Origin: Nothophaeocryptopus gaeumannii
Taxonomy: Eukaryota > Ascomycota > Dothideomycetes > Mycosphaerellales > Mycosphaerellaceae
Length of the DNA stretch: 64,000 nucleotides
Direction: 5' to 3'
NCBI GenBank assembly: GCA_031771865.1
Contig: JASISA010000023.1
Location: 1,860,001 to 1,924,000, forward strand
Shown: positions 45,228 to 55,536 of the stretch, in pieces
Layout of the letters: each line of letters begins with the position of its first letter
How positions within the stretch are numbered: position 1 is the first letter of the stretch
Made by a program: the position numbers and the translations under genes
Notes under the pieces: generated by a model
Told to the model about the DNA's origin: nothing
The model's input: the letters and a program-made list of their open reading frames with translations, nothing else
Database searches by the model: none

Positions 45228-46073
45228 ATGGCTAATCGAAATCGGCTCAACACACCAGGTAGGTATTCTGTTTCCGAGCACGCTATTACTCATCTAACAA
45301 CAAGCAGTCGTGGATCTTACGTCCGACCACGTGATAGAATCGACACCGAGAAGACCACCGCCGATGGCAGCGACAGAAACTACGACAAACTTCGGCAAGG
45401 GGATGAGCGAGAGGGAAGGCAAGTCGACCGGTGCCCGCTGAAGACTGAGCTGTCCAGCTGACAACTGATAGCTCTCGATATCATTATGAGGCCAAGCGTG
45501 ACGCCACAGCCGATCTCATCGAAGAGGCCCCGTGAGATGGAGGTCGAAAAACCACAAAAGCGCCATGTCAAGAGCATACCGAATCCGAAAAACGTGTACT
45601 TTGAATCGTTCTATACTACCGTCACTGTCTACAACATCATGGGCATGAGCGAGACGACCAGATGCTGCATCGACTCTGGATTCGAAGGACATGGTCATCT
45701 GGGCTACATCAACCCAGAAGTCGGTCACAAAGATGGGACTCACTCCATACGAATCGACAGAACCATCACCCTTGCCGACGGACATTCCGTGCACATTAAT
45801 CGATGCGTGGACGTTCCCCTTACATTTCATACCAAAACGTTCAAGGTCACGATCGACTGCGAGCTTCAACTACGCCTCCGTAGTAGCCAATCGGACTCGA
45901 TGATCTTCAACGTGGGCATGCTCAGATCCCTAGGGGTTGGACACCAACTTGACTCCAACACCATCAAGATCAGAGATCCCTCCACAGGTGCGAGAGACTT
46001 TCTGGAATTAGATCCGCCAGACTTGCGACCTTTCACAACCTTCACCTCGAAGACATCAAATTTGTATCTGTAG
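45228..46073 (+). CDS. intron-containing protein with a retropepsin-like domain
   Basis: Exons 45228-45258, 45308-45430 and 45472-46073 give 251 residues. After a short start comes VVDLTSD, a SUMO-interaction-type motif at residues 11-17, then a basic linker (SSKRPREMEVEKPQKRHVK). Residues from about 95 fit a single-lobe retropepsin fold: CCIDSGFEGHG (the D-S/T-G active-site loop), ITLADGHSVHINRCVDVPLT (flap and second strand pair), then IFNVGMLRSLGVGHQLDSNT in the place of the usual LGM..L...GV.ID...N. Such domains occur in retroelement Pol and in domesticated or Ddi1-like cellular proteases. No reverse transcriptase, integrase or LTR is nearby. Intron 2 is 41 nt. Confidence 0.6.
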
Positions 46074-46983
46074 AGGCTTCTCTCCGAAAACGGCTTCCAG
46101 CTGCACGGTCGTACTGCACTTCCCGAAATTGCTTTCCAGTATCTTGGAGGCTCGAGAAAGGTCCGTGACATCATGGTCGATCTCCTTCAGAATGCAAATG
46201 TGCGACCTACCTGCATTTTTGAGGACCACTGCATAGACCTTTTGCAAGAAGTGTGCCGAGAGGATCAGGAGAGTCACGAATCAGCTATCAAACAGTCTCG
46301 TATATTCGGAATTTGGAAATCCAGGATGGGATGACCGGAGGTGTTCACTCAGGACGATGAGCATTCAGTGCGCAGCAAGTTTCAGCCGCGAGACCAAAGC
46401 GTATAAGTTATGAATGCTCATAATATCGACACTAGCGAGCCCGCCGTGGGAAGGTCAGAAGAATTCGCTCGGGGCGACGCCGATCCGCTAAATTCACTGA
46501 GAGGGAGCACGCGCCAAGTTCGAGACAGATGGGCCACGACTGCAAGCCCTGAGATGCGGTTATGCTGAAGTATGGTACAGCATCGGCCAGGACATCTCAG
46601 AAGTAGGCGATTGCTAGTCCGAGCAGACTATGACTACTCGGCCGCGGGTCTCAGCATGAGCTCTCAAGCACAAGAACCATGAAGTAGCAGAAAACTTTGT
46701 TTCATTATTTCCTTTTTCCCCCCAGCCAATGTGTGAGTCCTAGCCGGGCACACTATATCCAGGACCAGCTGTAAAGTTGGGTAGATGACCTAGCTGGAGT
46801 CGGGATCGGAAGATGTTGCTGGTTTCTTCGCTATCATCTTGGCCAGACTGGCACGGTTTCGCACAAAGAAGTTGCGTCTCCAGCCAGGACAGGGTTCTCA
46901 TCGAGTCTCAGCTGGCCACAGGAGTGCGTTTGTGGCCGTGAAGTACTGATTGCTTGAATTCTTGCACTCCAGCCAAAGCTCCT
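46074..46983. other. 0.9-kb intergenic region
   Basis: This lies between the retropepsin-like gene and the zinc-finger gene (convergent). It includes a poly-T/poly-C patch (46698-46724) and two strings related to the left-end elements (CCTAGCCGGG near 46740 and CCTAGCTGGA near 46790). No gene is called. Confidence 0.45.
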
Positions 46984-47790
46984 TCAGCTCCTCGCAAATC
47001 CCGATTTCCCCTTCCTCTTCCCAAACGTAACACTCCTTGGCACAAATTGCAAAGAAGACATCGACTTCGTAATCTCATCCATCCCCATATCCTCCTTACC
47101 AGCGCCCTTCCCACCCATCTCCGTCACCTCTCCCTCCCCCTTTGGTACACTCTCCCCCGTCCCTTGGCTCACAGAAGTATCTTCCGTCGTCTGCGTGGTC
47201 TGAGTCGCTGCGCTACCTCTCCGCTCTCGACTACTCCTCCGATGCCCATCAGCATCAACCCCCGGCCGCAACATACTCCTCCTCCCATCAATTCCATTAT
47301 CAACAATGAAGAAATCATAATTCTTGGGAAAGCCGTGCTTATCAATCAAGTGGCTTCGGCGTTTCTTCCAATCTGCGCAGACCTTATCACAGTCTTCGAG
47401 AAAGCAGGCGAATGTCTTTTCGCCGCGCGAGCGTTTGGTCGCCACGATCGGGTCATGATTCTCTGAGATGTGCAGGTCTAGGAAGTGCGGGGAGGGGAGG
47501 TTCTTGCGACATTCTCTGCAGCGGTTGGAGTGGGAGGTGTTGTAATGGGATTCGTAGGCCGGGTATGATGTGAATGTTAAGGGTTTATGTGGTGGGAGAA
47601 GGCATTTGAAGGTTGATTTTGGCTTTGGAGGATCTGAGAGCATGGTTGTCTGGTCTTCTGCCGTGTCGTCGAGTTCGACATACTTGGGCGTGTGTGCAAC
47701 CGAGTCTATACTGTTATCGGGAGTTGGTTGGAGAGGAGAGGTCGATCCGGAGAGGGAGTCTTCTCTTATGCGTTTTGCCATGGCGTGCAT
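46984..47790 (-). CDS. C2H2 zinc-finger protein, ZNF511-like
   Basis: The intronless 268-residue frame starts at ATG 47790 (second in-frame ATG at 47781, MAKRIRED). It has three C2H2-type fingers: FKCLLP...FTSYPAYESHYNTSH, SNRCRECRKNLPSPHFLDLH and FACFLEDCDKVCADWKKRRS, followed by LIDKHGFPKNYDFF. The spacing and the HGFPKNYDFF ending are those of the ZNF511 family found from yeasts to animals, whose function is poorly known. The C-terminal third is disordered (Thr/Gln/Glu/Gly) and basic at the end (VTFGKRKGKSGF). It is probably nuclear. Confidence 0.85.
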   Translation of the reverse strand: MHAMAKRIREDSLSGSTSPLQPTPDNSIDSVAHTPKYVELDDTAEDQTTMLSDPPKPKSTFKCLLPPHKPLTFTSYPAYESHYNTSHSNRCRECRKNLPSPHFLDLHISENHDPIVATKRSRGEKTFACFLEDCDKVCADWKKRRSHLIDKHGFPKNYDFFIVDNGIDGRRSMLRPGVDADGHRRSSRERRGSAATQTTQTTEDTSVSQGTGESVPKGEGEVTEMGGKGAGKEDMGMDEITKSMSSLQFVPRSVTFGKRKGKSGFARS

Positions 47791-48500
47791 GCGGTGTAGA
47801 TGACTGGTCGTGATAGTTTGTGCTCCGATAGCATGTGCTGTTCCTGCATACGCTGCAGGTGCTTGTCATTTTCGCTTTCACTTCCTCCGTCCGAGTAGGT
47901 GGAGTTCAGGGTTTCGCCACGTTGTGCACGGACTCGCCCGTGACGAACACCTTGCATGTGGACGCAGGTGAGCCTTACACCGGCGACAAGCCTTTCGTTA
48001 GCTGCGACTTCTTGTCTCTGTATTCTTCTTCACGACAGCAACAACAGTCCAGACCCGGACAGCAGTACCGCAACTAGCCATAGCTGCATTGTGGTGCAGC
48101 GGGTAATTGCTGATCTTTGCTTCGGCACGGAACAGTCACAACCGCCAACGGCAGGCGAACCGAGAAGTGCCTCACCTCGTCAACCTGCAACTCGCACGAA
48201 CCACCGACACCACCGCCGCCAGACAACATTCCTCCGACACGACATACCGCACACACCGTCCACGCCGACACGCTTACTCACTACCCACTGGCGACACACG
48301 ACTCGACGTCGACTGTCGCCGCGCTCCACAACATCATTCCCCACCGCACTATCGCCGACACCGACCCAAATGGACCGAGTCGGCTCCTGCGCCCACAGCC
48401 ACTTCGCAAAGTACACCTAACTGCCGCACCTACAGCGGCCACCGCCTGGTCAGCTCGCGATCGCGACCCCGACGCCTGTTATGCGCTGAGCGTCAAAAGC
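47791..48500. other. divergent promoter and leader of the Est1-like gene; uORFs
   Basis: CAC/ACC-rich sequence (48120-48480) precedes the Est1-like ATG. It contains a 16-codon upstream ORF (ATG 48370 to TAA 48420) and a minimal ORF ATG-CGC-TGA at 48481-48489. The main frame itself is open upstream to 48117, but its extra residues are low-complexity Thr/Pro/His translations of the leader without an ATG, so they are not included. Confidence 0.5.
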
Positions 48501-51033
48501 ATGGAAGACTTGCTCGCACAAGAGCGAGCCGCTGAACTGAATGTTCATGAATTACTGAAGAGCAAGGATGTCGCTTTGGAAGTCATCCCCGACGCCTTCA
48601 ACACCTACCGACAGACCGCCCACAATGCCACACTCAGCGACTTCCTGAATGCGGAATCACATGAAGCGCGCCTATGGTCTGCGCATACTGAGGGCAGAAA
48701 GTACTTCCACAAAGTGCTCAGCAGCTGGAGGAAGAACCACCCCGACCGGCCCGTGGAGACACGGCAGCTGATCAAACTCTTCTTGCAGTGGATCAAGCAG
48801 AGCGAACGATACTACCGCGACTATGTACTGCGACTCAGCACTGCTCTGGGAGGCATTCCCGAGCTCGAGGGCCTCGCGCAGCGGGAGCAAGGCGAGGGCA
48901 TCGGCGAAAGCCAGCCTTCAAAGCTCGACCCACAACTTCGTGCTATTGCACTCGAGTCCTGTCACCGCACCTTGATCTACTTGGGCGATTTGAACCGATA
49001 CCGCGCTTCTGAAAAGCTGGACAAGACTCCTGACTTTGGTCCTGCTGTTGGCTTCTACGGCTTGGCTGCATCTCTGAAGCCAACAGACGGTATGGGCCAC
49101 CACCAGCGCGCTGTCGTTGCTTTGGAGGATCGTAACCACATACGTGCCATCTACCACTTGTATCGCTCTATCAGCGTCGAGAACCCGCATCCCAACGCTG
49201 CCAACAACTTGCGCCTGGAGTTCGACAAAACCAACATGGCATGGGATAAGAACGAGCTCATCCAGAAAGGTCCACCAAATGATCCGGAAAGCCCAAAGTA
49301 CATCCTCGTGGGCTGGTTCGTTCGATTTCACAGCATGTGCTATAAAGGCGAACAGTTTCGCGGTCACGCCGAGCTTGAGCGGGAAGTGCTCACTCAGCTG
49401 GCGAAGGTGGTTTCGCAGCGCCCGATCGATGACTTGCTACAACGTATGGTCATTGTCAACATCGCAGCCCAGCATACCGCCGGCGAACGATTCCAAGGTA
49501 AGCGCATCAGCGCGTTTCATCTCATTCGACGCTAACGCACCTCTTCAAGTCGACCCGGATACATCCCAGTTCCAACAGTCTTTCTACTACTACTTTCGCT
49601 TTAACCTTCGAACTTTTACCACTTTGCTTAGGGTATTTTACGACGACTTGCGTGCATTGCTGGAGAAGCTGGAGAGCTACGACGTCGAGCTGCACGCCAA
49701 GCTCACCGACATTGGTCGTCGCCTTCTACCATGCCTACGCATTTACAACAAGTGGCTGATCACCATGACTAATATGATCAACGGCTTGGGATCAGATGAC
49801 TTCATTGCCGAAGCGGCTGCTCAATTCTGGCATGCGTATGCTCGTGCTGTGGACTTGATCGCTCAGGCCTTCCCAATTTGGGATCTGGAGGATGACGTTC
49901 CAGAAGTCGCGTACATGCTGAAGGAAGACGTCGACACTCTTGGCTTCAGACCTCTGATCGATGAGGACACTGTCAAGACATGGTATCTTTCACCGAATGG
50001 GCCCCTGAAGGCTCGCTTCTCCGACCGCAGCGTGGTCTGCGTTGCTCCGAACGAGGAAATGCTACACCGCGTCCGCGATGTGCTCTCAGACGGTCTCAAT
50101 ATTGCCAACATGAGCGGCCCACCAGTCCACATTCTTGGAACGAGAATCTACTATGGCAATGAGGCCAACATCGAACCGCTTACCATTCCCGAGAAAGAGT
50201 ACAAGCCGGAGCCGATCGCACCTCCAAAGCAGCCATCGAAGCCAATTAGTTATGCTTCCGCAGCTGCTAACGGTCACGCTCGTCAAGCACGCCCGCCACC
50301 TGGGCCACGGAAGGCGAGCTCCAAGAATCCGTCTCGCGATGCTCAGCTGAGCCGAATGGTTGACGACCTAGTTGATGATGATGATGGAAACCACCCAGTG
50401 ACTCCGCCTCAGCATGCCGCTGCTCACCCGGCCGTCGTCACCAACGGCGAGGTTCCAATCGCTCTTCAGGACAGTGTCCACGATATCTCCTCGACTAAAG
50501 TGCCACCGAAGCGCGCTCCTCAGCACAGCAAGCCCTCTACGAAGGCTATGACGGGCCGTCCAGATGTTACAGTGACACCGCCCAGCGCGAGACAGGCACC
50601 TCACCAGAGACAGCTTGGAGCTGTAGGCCAGCAACGAGAGCGCCTGGCATCTGTGTCGAAGCTGTGGGACGATGCGCCTGCTCCTGGATCGATGTCTCCG
50701 TCTTTTCCAAGTGGCTTGCCTACCGGCACCTTGGCCTCTCCACAGCGCGCCAATGCCGGCGGTCATTCTCGCGTTAATTCTGCGAGTAGCATTCGCAGCA
50801 GAAACTCGCTGAATGTCATCGACTCTTGGGGTTCTCATGCCACGCAAGAGTCGTCCGCTCCACGTGTGATGCCTCCTGGCATCGTCCCATCGACTGCCTA
50901 CGGTGACTACTCGAGCGTGGACCAGACCGGCATGGCTAGTCCTCTTCTGTTCGGCGCTGGCGGCGGTCCTTGGAGCACTGGCTTCGCCAACGGATACCGC
51001 AACGTCAGCCCACCACGAGGTCACGGCGGTTGA
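48501..51033 (+). CDS. Est1/SMG5-7-like protein
   Basis: Exons 48501-49497 and 49550-51033 give 826 residues. The N-terminal half is the 14-3-3-like/TPR domain of the EST1/SMG7 family: RLWSAHTEGRKYFHKVLSSW, SERYYRDYVLRLST, SCHRTLIYLGDLNRYR, ALEDRNHIRAIYHLYRSISV and KYILVGWFVRFHSM are its landmark helices. The middle has DVDTLGFRPL and VHILGTRIYYGNEANI; the last ~250 residues are disordered and Ser/Pro-rich. Relatives act in telomerase recruitment (Est1) and nonsense-mediated decay (SMG5-7); filamentous fungi have several such proteins and I cannot tell which role applies. No PIN domain is visible. The 52-nt intron has a GTAAGC donor and CTAAC branch site. Confidence 0.88.
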
Positions 51034-51717
51034 TTCCTGTCTTTCTAGAGCTCATGTGCTCTTTAATCTACCCTTCCGCATCACTCGGTCTGGGGTGCCT
51101 CGTCACACCGACTATACCGAAACTACTGCCATACGATGCTTCCAATTCGTATACCGATCTGAGTCAAATCAGTCAACCACGGCCACTTCAGAGCCCATAC
51201 CGTACTCATGCACAAGCGGGATGTTCACCGCCCTTCGGCGAAGGATTTGGAGACTCCGTCCAGCTCTTTGAGGATTTGTGATGACGCGAGGTTGAAGTGG
51301 GAGGAAAGCAAGGTTGTTCCTGAGAGATTGTGCGTGGAGGATTTGGAGTGCGTTCTGCATGCTTTACTGACTTTGATACGCTCTTGTTACACACACTCAT
51401 TTGGGTCCATGATCACTAGCCTTTTGGACATGATTTGTCAGTCTTTTGATTCACGACACTCATCATGCTGAGAGTAGGATTTATGGAATGGAAAGATTTT
51501 GGGAATTCTCTTACTTCAATGCCATGCGGCTGGGATGCTGGTGTTCGGGCAGCACATAATGTGTCCGTGACTAGTGCAGGATCAACATTCATGCAGAAGC
51601 AGCTGGAGTTCCCGAAGCCCCAGCTCCATCGAACCCCGCATGTGACCAAACGAATGCTTCACTGCTTCCAGACACCATAAGGGTAGACGATGTCTGGGTT
51701 CTCATCGCTGGCTGAAG
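51034..51717. other. 3' flank of the Est1-like gene, nothing recognised
   Basis: Short frames only (51208-51471, 51465-51680). No domain, repeat or element is recognised. Confidence 0.45.
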
Positions 51718-52389
51718 ATGCAATCAATGCTCAAATCAGGGTTGCTTTTCTGTTTCGCTGTGGTGAGCAATGCGCAGCCAGCACACGAACCTCGCAACCC
51801 TCCATGTCGATTCGCCTTACAATACAACATCAGCTCTATCGTCCAGAATCCGCACCCTTCATTCAGGATGCTCTATACTGGGAAGGCCATTTCGTTCAAC
51901 CTGGTATTGGATATAATGATGCCAATGGCATGACTTACGATGGCACATTGCTCAACCAGACAACAGGTCTTCCTTTGATGAAAGACGGCATCGCAACAGG
52001 ACGACATAACTTCGGCGCCGCGAGAAAAGAATCTCTACACGTTAGGCAGCACCGAACCCCTCCGCGTCGACGGAACGGCGACATCCTCGTTCGTGAGCTG
52101 GGATAGTAAGATCACGACCATCGTTGCGCTTTTGGATGGTGTGCAAGATCTTGTGAAGGAGAACATGAAGGATGATGGGGTGTATGAGGAGTTTGTGAGG
52201 GTTATTGAGGTGAGTGGACAGGACTGTATAGAGGACAGAATCGGAAATGAGTTTTGCTGATGATACTGGCAGCGCGAGTACGGACGTGCGTTTACGGATG
52301 TCAAAGGCGAGAATATCAAATCGTGTCTGCCGACGGCGAAAGTGCCAGATCGAGGACTGAGAGACTATACGGAATGCGAGGTAGAGTAG
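51718..52389 (+). pseudogene. remnant of a secreted enzyme gene, frameshifted and centrally deleted
   Basis: The 5' part has a signal peptide (MLKSGLLFCFAVVSNAQPAH) and QYNISSIVQNPHPSFR. One base appears to be missing at about 51866 (TTCAGGATG where an extra G would restore phase), after which the sequence continues in another frame as DALYWEGHFVQPGIGYND and GTLLNQTTGLPLMKDGIATG. At about 52020 it jumps, again out of phase, to EKNLYTLGSTEPLRVDGTAT, SSFVSWDSKITTIVALLDGV and, after a normal intron (about 52209-52271), REYGRAFTDVKGENIKSCLP up to TAG 52389. Full fungal members of this family, which I recall as secreted glycoside-hydrolase-like enzymes (possibly GH162; low certainty), are some 600 residues, so the central two-thirds are gone. 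Confidence 0.7.
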
Positions 52390-52669
52390 TGATCTTGGAG
52401 TCATATTTCGAGTGTCAGGCAACCAGTGCTGGTTGGGTAGTGCTACGTTAGGATATGAGATGGCTAATGCATGCCGTTAACAAGATTTTAACGAGTAGCA
52501 ATGCCCAGACATGTCGATGTCGCATCTGCATCAGGAGGCTGTCGAGTTCCACGACAACGCGTTGGAAAGTCTCCCGACCACTCCAGCCCACCTCATACCT
52601 CATCAACCTCCTTGTGCCGTCCTAGCCCACAGCGATGTATGGCTTCCAATATCCCTTCTCATTCGAGTT

Positions 52670-55051
52670 CTATTCGACAGGATGAGCGTGGTCGCCATTC
52701 GGTTGAGGTGGCGGATCAGCAGCGACTGCAGGGGGGTTCTTGTTCTTTCGCTGTAGCCACTCGTCGGCGTTTTGGAACATGTCTCGAACATCAGAACTGA
52801 CAATGGCGCTATCGGCGGCTTGAACACCAGCGTTGATCTGCAACATATCAGTACGTGATGCGCTACGGGTCAGGTACGGATTGCTACTCACCGCGCCCCA
52901 CATCTTGAACGCTTTCTGTATGTCTCCGTCAATGTCAGTGGCATGGTTGAACCACTTGCGAATGTCGTTACGTCTGCCAGCAGGCTGTGAAAGCTCGTCT
53001 AGATAGCACTTGGTGACAAGCGCCAACCCAAGGGTCGGCTCTCTGAGGAATGGGAACCAGCTGCCGACATTTCGGTAATCATCATGGGCATCTCGATAAT
53101 CCTCATGAGAGAGCTTACGATCTACACTGCCAGCCATCATTGCGCTGGCCGCGTGCACTTCTACCAGATCGCGAAGGGCACCACGTACTGACGCGGCAAT
53201 CTGATGGTAAGCGAGAAGGTGCCGCGACAATGGCCCAGTGTAGCCGATCTTGCTGTGCTGGAAGCTGCCAAGAGTAGCTATGCGACTGATAAAAAGAGTC
53301 GTAGCCTTGTCCTCGTCGGTTCCACGAGCCGGTGCTCCTGAGTACGGTGGTGTCGGGAAGAAATTTCTGGAGTTGAGCATGTCTAGGCGAAGAAGTTCAA
53401 AGGCGACAAAGATTGCATCTTCTGCCTCACGAGGAGGCTCAGTCTGTCCTAGATAGCCGTCACTCTTGGCCTGGTCGAAAGCGGCTTTCAAAGCCTTGCC
53501 CCAGGCGGAGAGTGTATGATCCGAGTTGATGTAGCCTCGATCTTGAAGAAAGCGCCAGACGGTGTTTGCCAGGAGCTCTTTGGGAGTCTTCAATGCTCCA
53601 TATTCGTCATTTGATCTCGGAGTCTTCGTCTTCTTCGCAAAGGTGTCGTTCGACAGCACAGTGATCGCGTGTTGAAGAGGGAATGCCGTCAAGTCAATGC
53701 TGTTGTGCTCCGCGGACTGCGACAACAGACTTTCTGTGACATGCCATGTCTCAGCGTCTTTTGTGGGAGTCCCGACAAATGACCCTTGAACTCCCAGCGG
53801 ATGCTTGTCATTCTCACTGAACCAGCAGACAAGCTCCACCTCCTTGTTATGGAAGTACCTATGCAAACCACGAGAGAGAACGATCTGTGCGCGGGTTCGC
53901 AGAGGCCGTAGCTTCTCTTGCACCACATTTCGATACGTCGCTGAATTACCACCATCAAGAGGGGGCGTCTCAAAAACCTCGTTCCGTACGCGGAAGTTGA
54001 GTGCACGTGATCCAACAAGGCCGTAGAATTGATAGTGAAGGAGCTCGTGCGGCAGTTGTGTGCTCACAACTTCGTGAATGTCTTGTGGTGCTTCCTTCTC
54101 ATTGAGAGACCCGATCTTGCCCTTCCCGTTCATGACAATCATGTGCTTTATGGCAGCCTTAGCCTTTCGAAAGAGCGCCAGGTACTCGTCATCTTTAGCC
54201 TGAACACATGCAAGGTGGCCGTCCTGGTTAGCACGGTTGAGTATCAGTTTTGCAGCGGCGATTTTGTTGGCGGTCGCATCGTTGTCGATCTCGGGAATGG
54301 GTGATAGGATGCTCGATCCTGAAAGAAGCATCAAGTCCACGAATTGACCGTGGTTGAGCACAAGCTTCTTGAGCACCTCTGTCGTCTGGATGAAAATAAC
54401 TCTGCTCCTCTCCCAAGCGAAGTTGAGGATGACCAGGTCAGCATTGAAGACGATCAAGGATGCTGAGCCACACATGGCATCGATGGCTCCGTCTTCGTCC
54501 ATCTGCACAAGCTGTGCAGCGGCATTGTTGGGAGCAGTTATAACAGCAACTCCTCGCTCGTGGAGGTAGTAGTAGAGATATCGCAGGATGTGTGATGTGC
54601 GATATGTGCCTGCGCCAGTAAGTCATGCACCCAAATGCGGATAATGTTAAGACTTACAGGTTTTGCCGAAGCTCGTCACAGCAGCATCTCCCTGGCCTTG
54701 GTCATAGACACCCCATGCTTCATCTAAGATTTTGACAGCTCTCGATGCATTTTTGCTGATGGTCTTGCGGTCTCGGCAGCCTATATCCAGGCCGTTGAAA
54801 GCGAAAAGAGGAGTGATGCCGGCGTTGCGAAGGTTGCTGAGGAAGTTGTCGACATGTTCGGTCAGTGCGAATGGCAGTCCGCCCAGCGCGGGTAGGAGAG
54901 GCTCCCGCGTGTTCGGATTCGAGAGTAGTGAATCCAAGAAGACTTCGGCATCGAAGCCGATCTTGCGGTCTCGGAATTCCTCGAGTGGTGCCCCGAATAC
55001 CAGACCTTCGGCCCTCGCCCAGTCGATGAAGGCCAGCGACGCAGGCGCCAT
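52670..55051 (-). CDS. mkt1: Mkt1-like post-transcriptional regulator
   Basis: Exons 55051-54658, 54609-52892 and 52837-52670 give 759 residues. The N-terminal ~270 residues have the XPG-nuclease-like fold (IDWARAEGLVFGAPLEEFRD; GIDEDG-type segment DEDGAIDAMCGSASLIVFNA), and the rest is the Mkt1 N- and C-terminal domains (VRGALRDLVEVHAASAMMAG; KLSHEDYRDAHDDYRN). In yeast Mkt1 associates with Pbp1 on polysomes and controls stability or translation of mitochondrial and HO mRNAs; catalytic acidic residues of true XPG nucleases appear degenerate. The predicted 54-nt third intron (52891-52838; GTGAGT...TTGCAG) is a multiple of three without stops, so retention would simply insert 18 residues. Confidence 0.9.
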
Positions 55052-55536
55052 GGTGGGTAAAGCTGTTGCCTATGGGTAGACGATGTTGTCTATGGGTAGA
55101 AGATGTTGTCTAGTATCCTGAACGATGAAAGTGGACGATTCCAGGCGGGCGGGAGGCGCCGTGCTGTGCGATGCGGGCAGCAGCAGCAACCTCAACAGAT
55201 TGTGTGTGCGTGCTGTCTTAGCTTTATCTAGCTGCAGTGCTTCCGTGGTCGAGCGTGGCGCAATGATGGGGATGAGTGGCAGTGGTGGTAATCAGAAGTA
55301 TATTCGCATGTGAATTGAGAGGTTGATGAGGGTGACAGCAGGCACACCCGCCGCTTCCACGAACCCTGGTCACAGCTCCGAAACTGCGCTAAGAGCTGCA
55401 GGTACCCAACCCTTGAGTCGGGCGTCACATGGTACGGTTTCGTATGGCCAGTGAATAATGCAGTACATGCTCCTGGTATATATTTCTATGAGAAACTCTC
55501 ACTGAACGCCAGATCCAATGCTTCTAATAAATGCGA
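55052..55536. other. promoter of mkt1 and 3' flank of gda1
   Basis: This contains the 20-bp tandem duplication at 55070-55109, immediately upstream of the mkt1 ATG. Nothing else is recognised. Confidence 0.45.
55070..55109 (+). repeat. 20-bp tandem duplication in the mkt1 leader
   Basis: CTATGGGTAGACGATGTTGT (55070-55089) is followed directly by the same unit with one change (C to A) at 55090-55109. It begins 19 bases upstream of the mkt1 start codon, so it lies in the leader or core promoter. Confidence 0.8.

Noticed and set aside
48117..48500. N-terminal extension of the Est1-like protein
   Set aside because: The upstream frame is open but starts at TTG and translates the CA-rich leader into low-complexity Thr/Pro/His; the first ATG (48501) begins recognisable family sequence.
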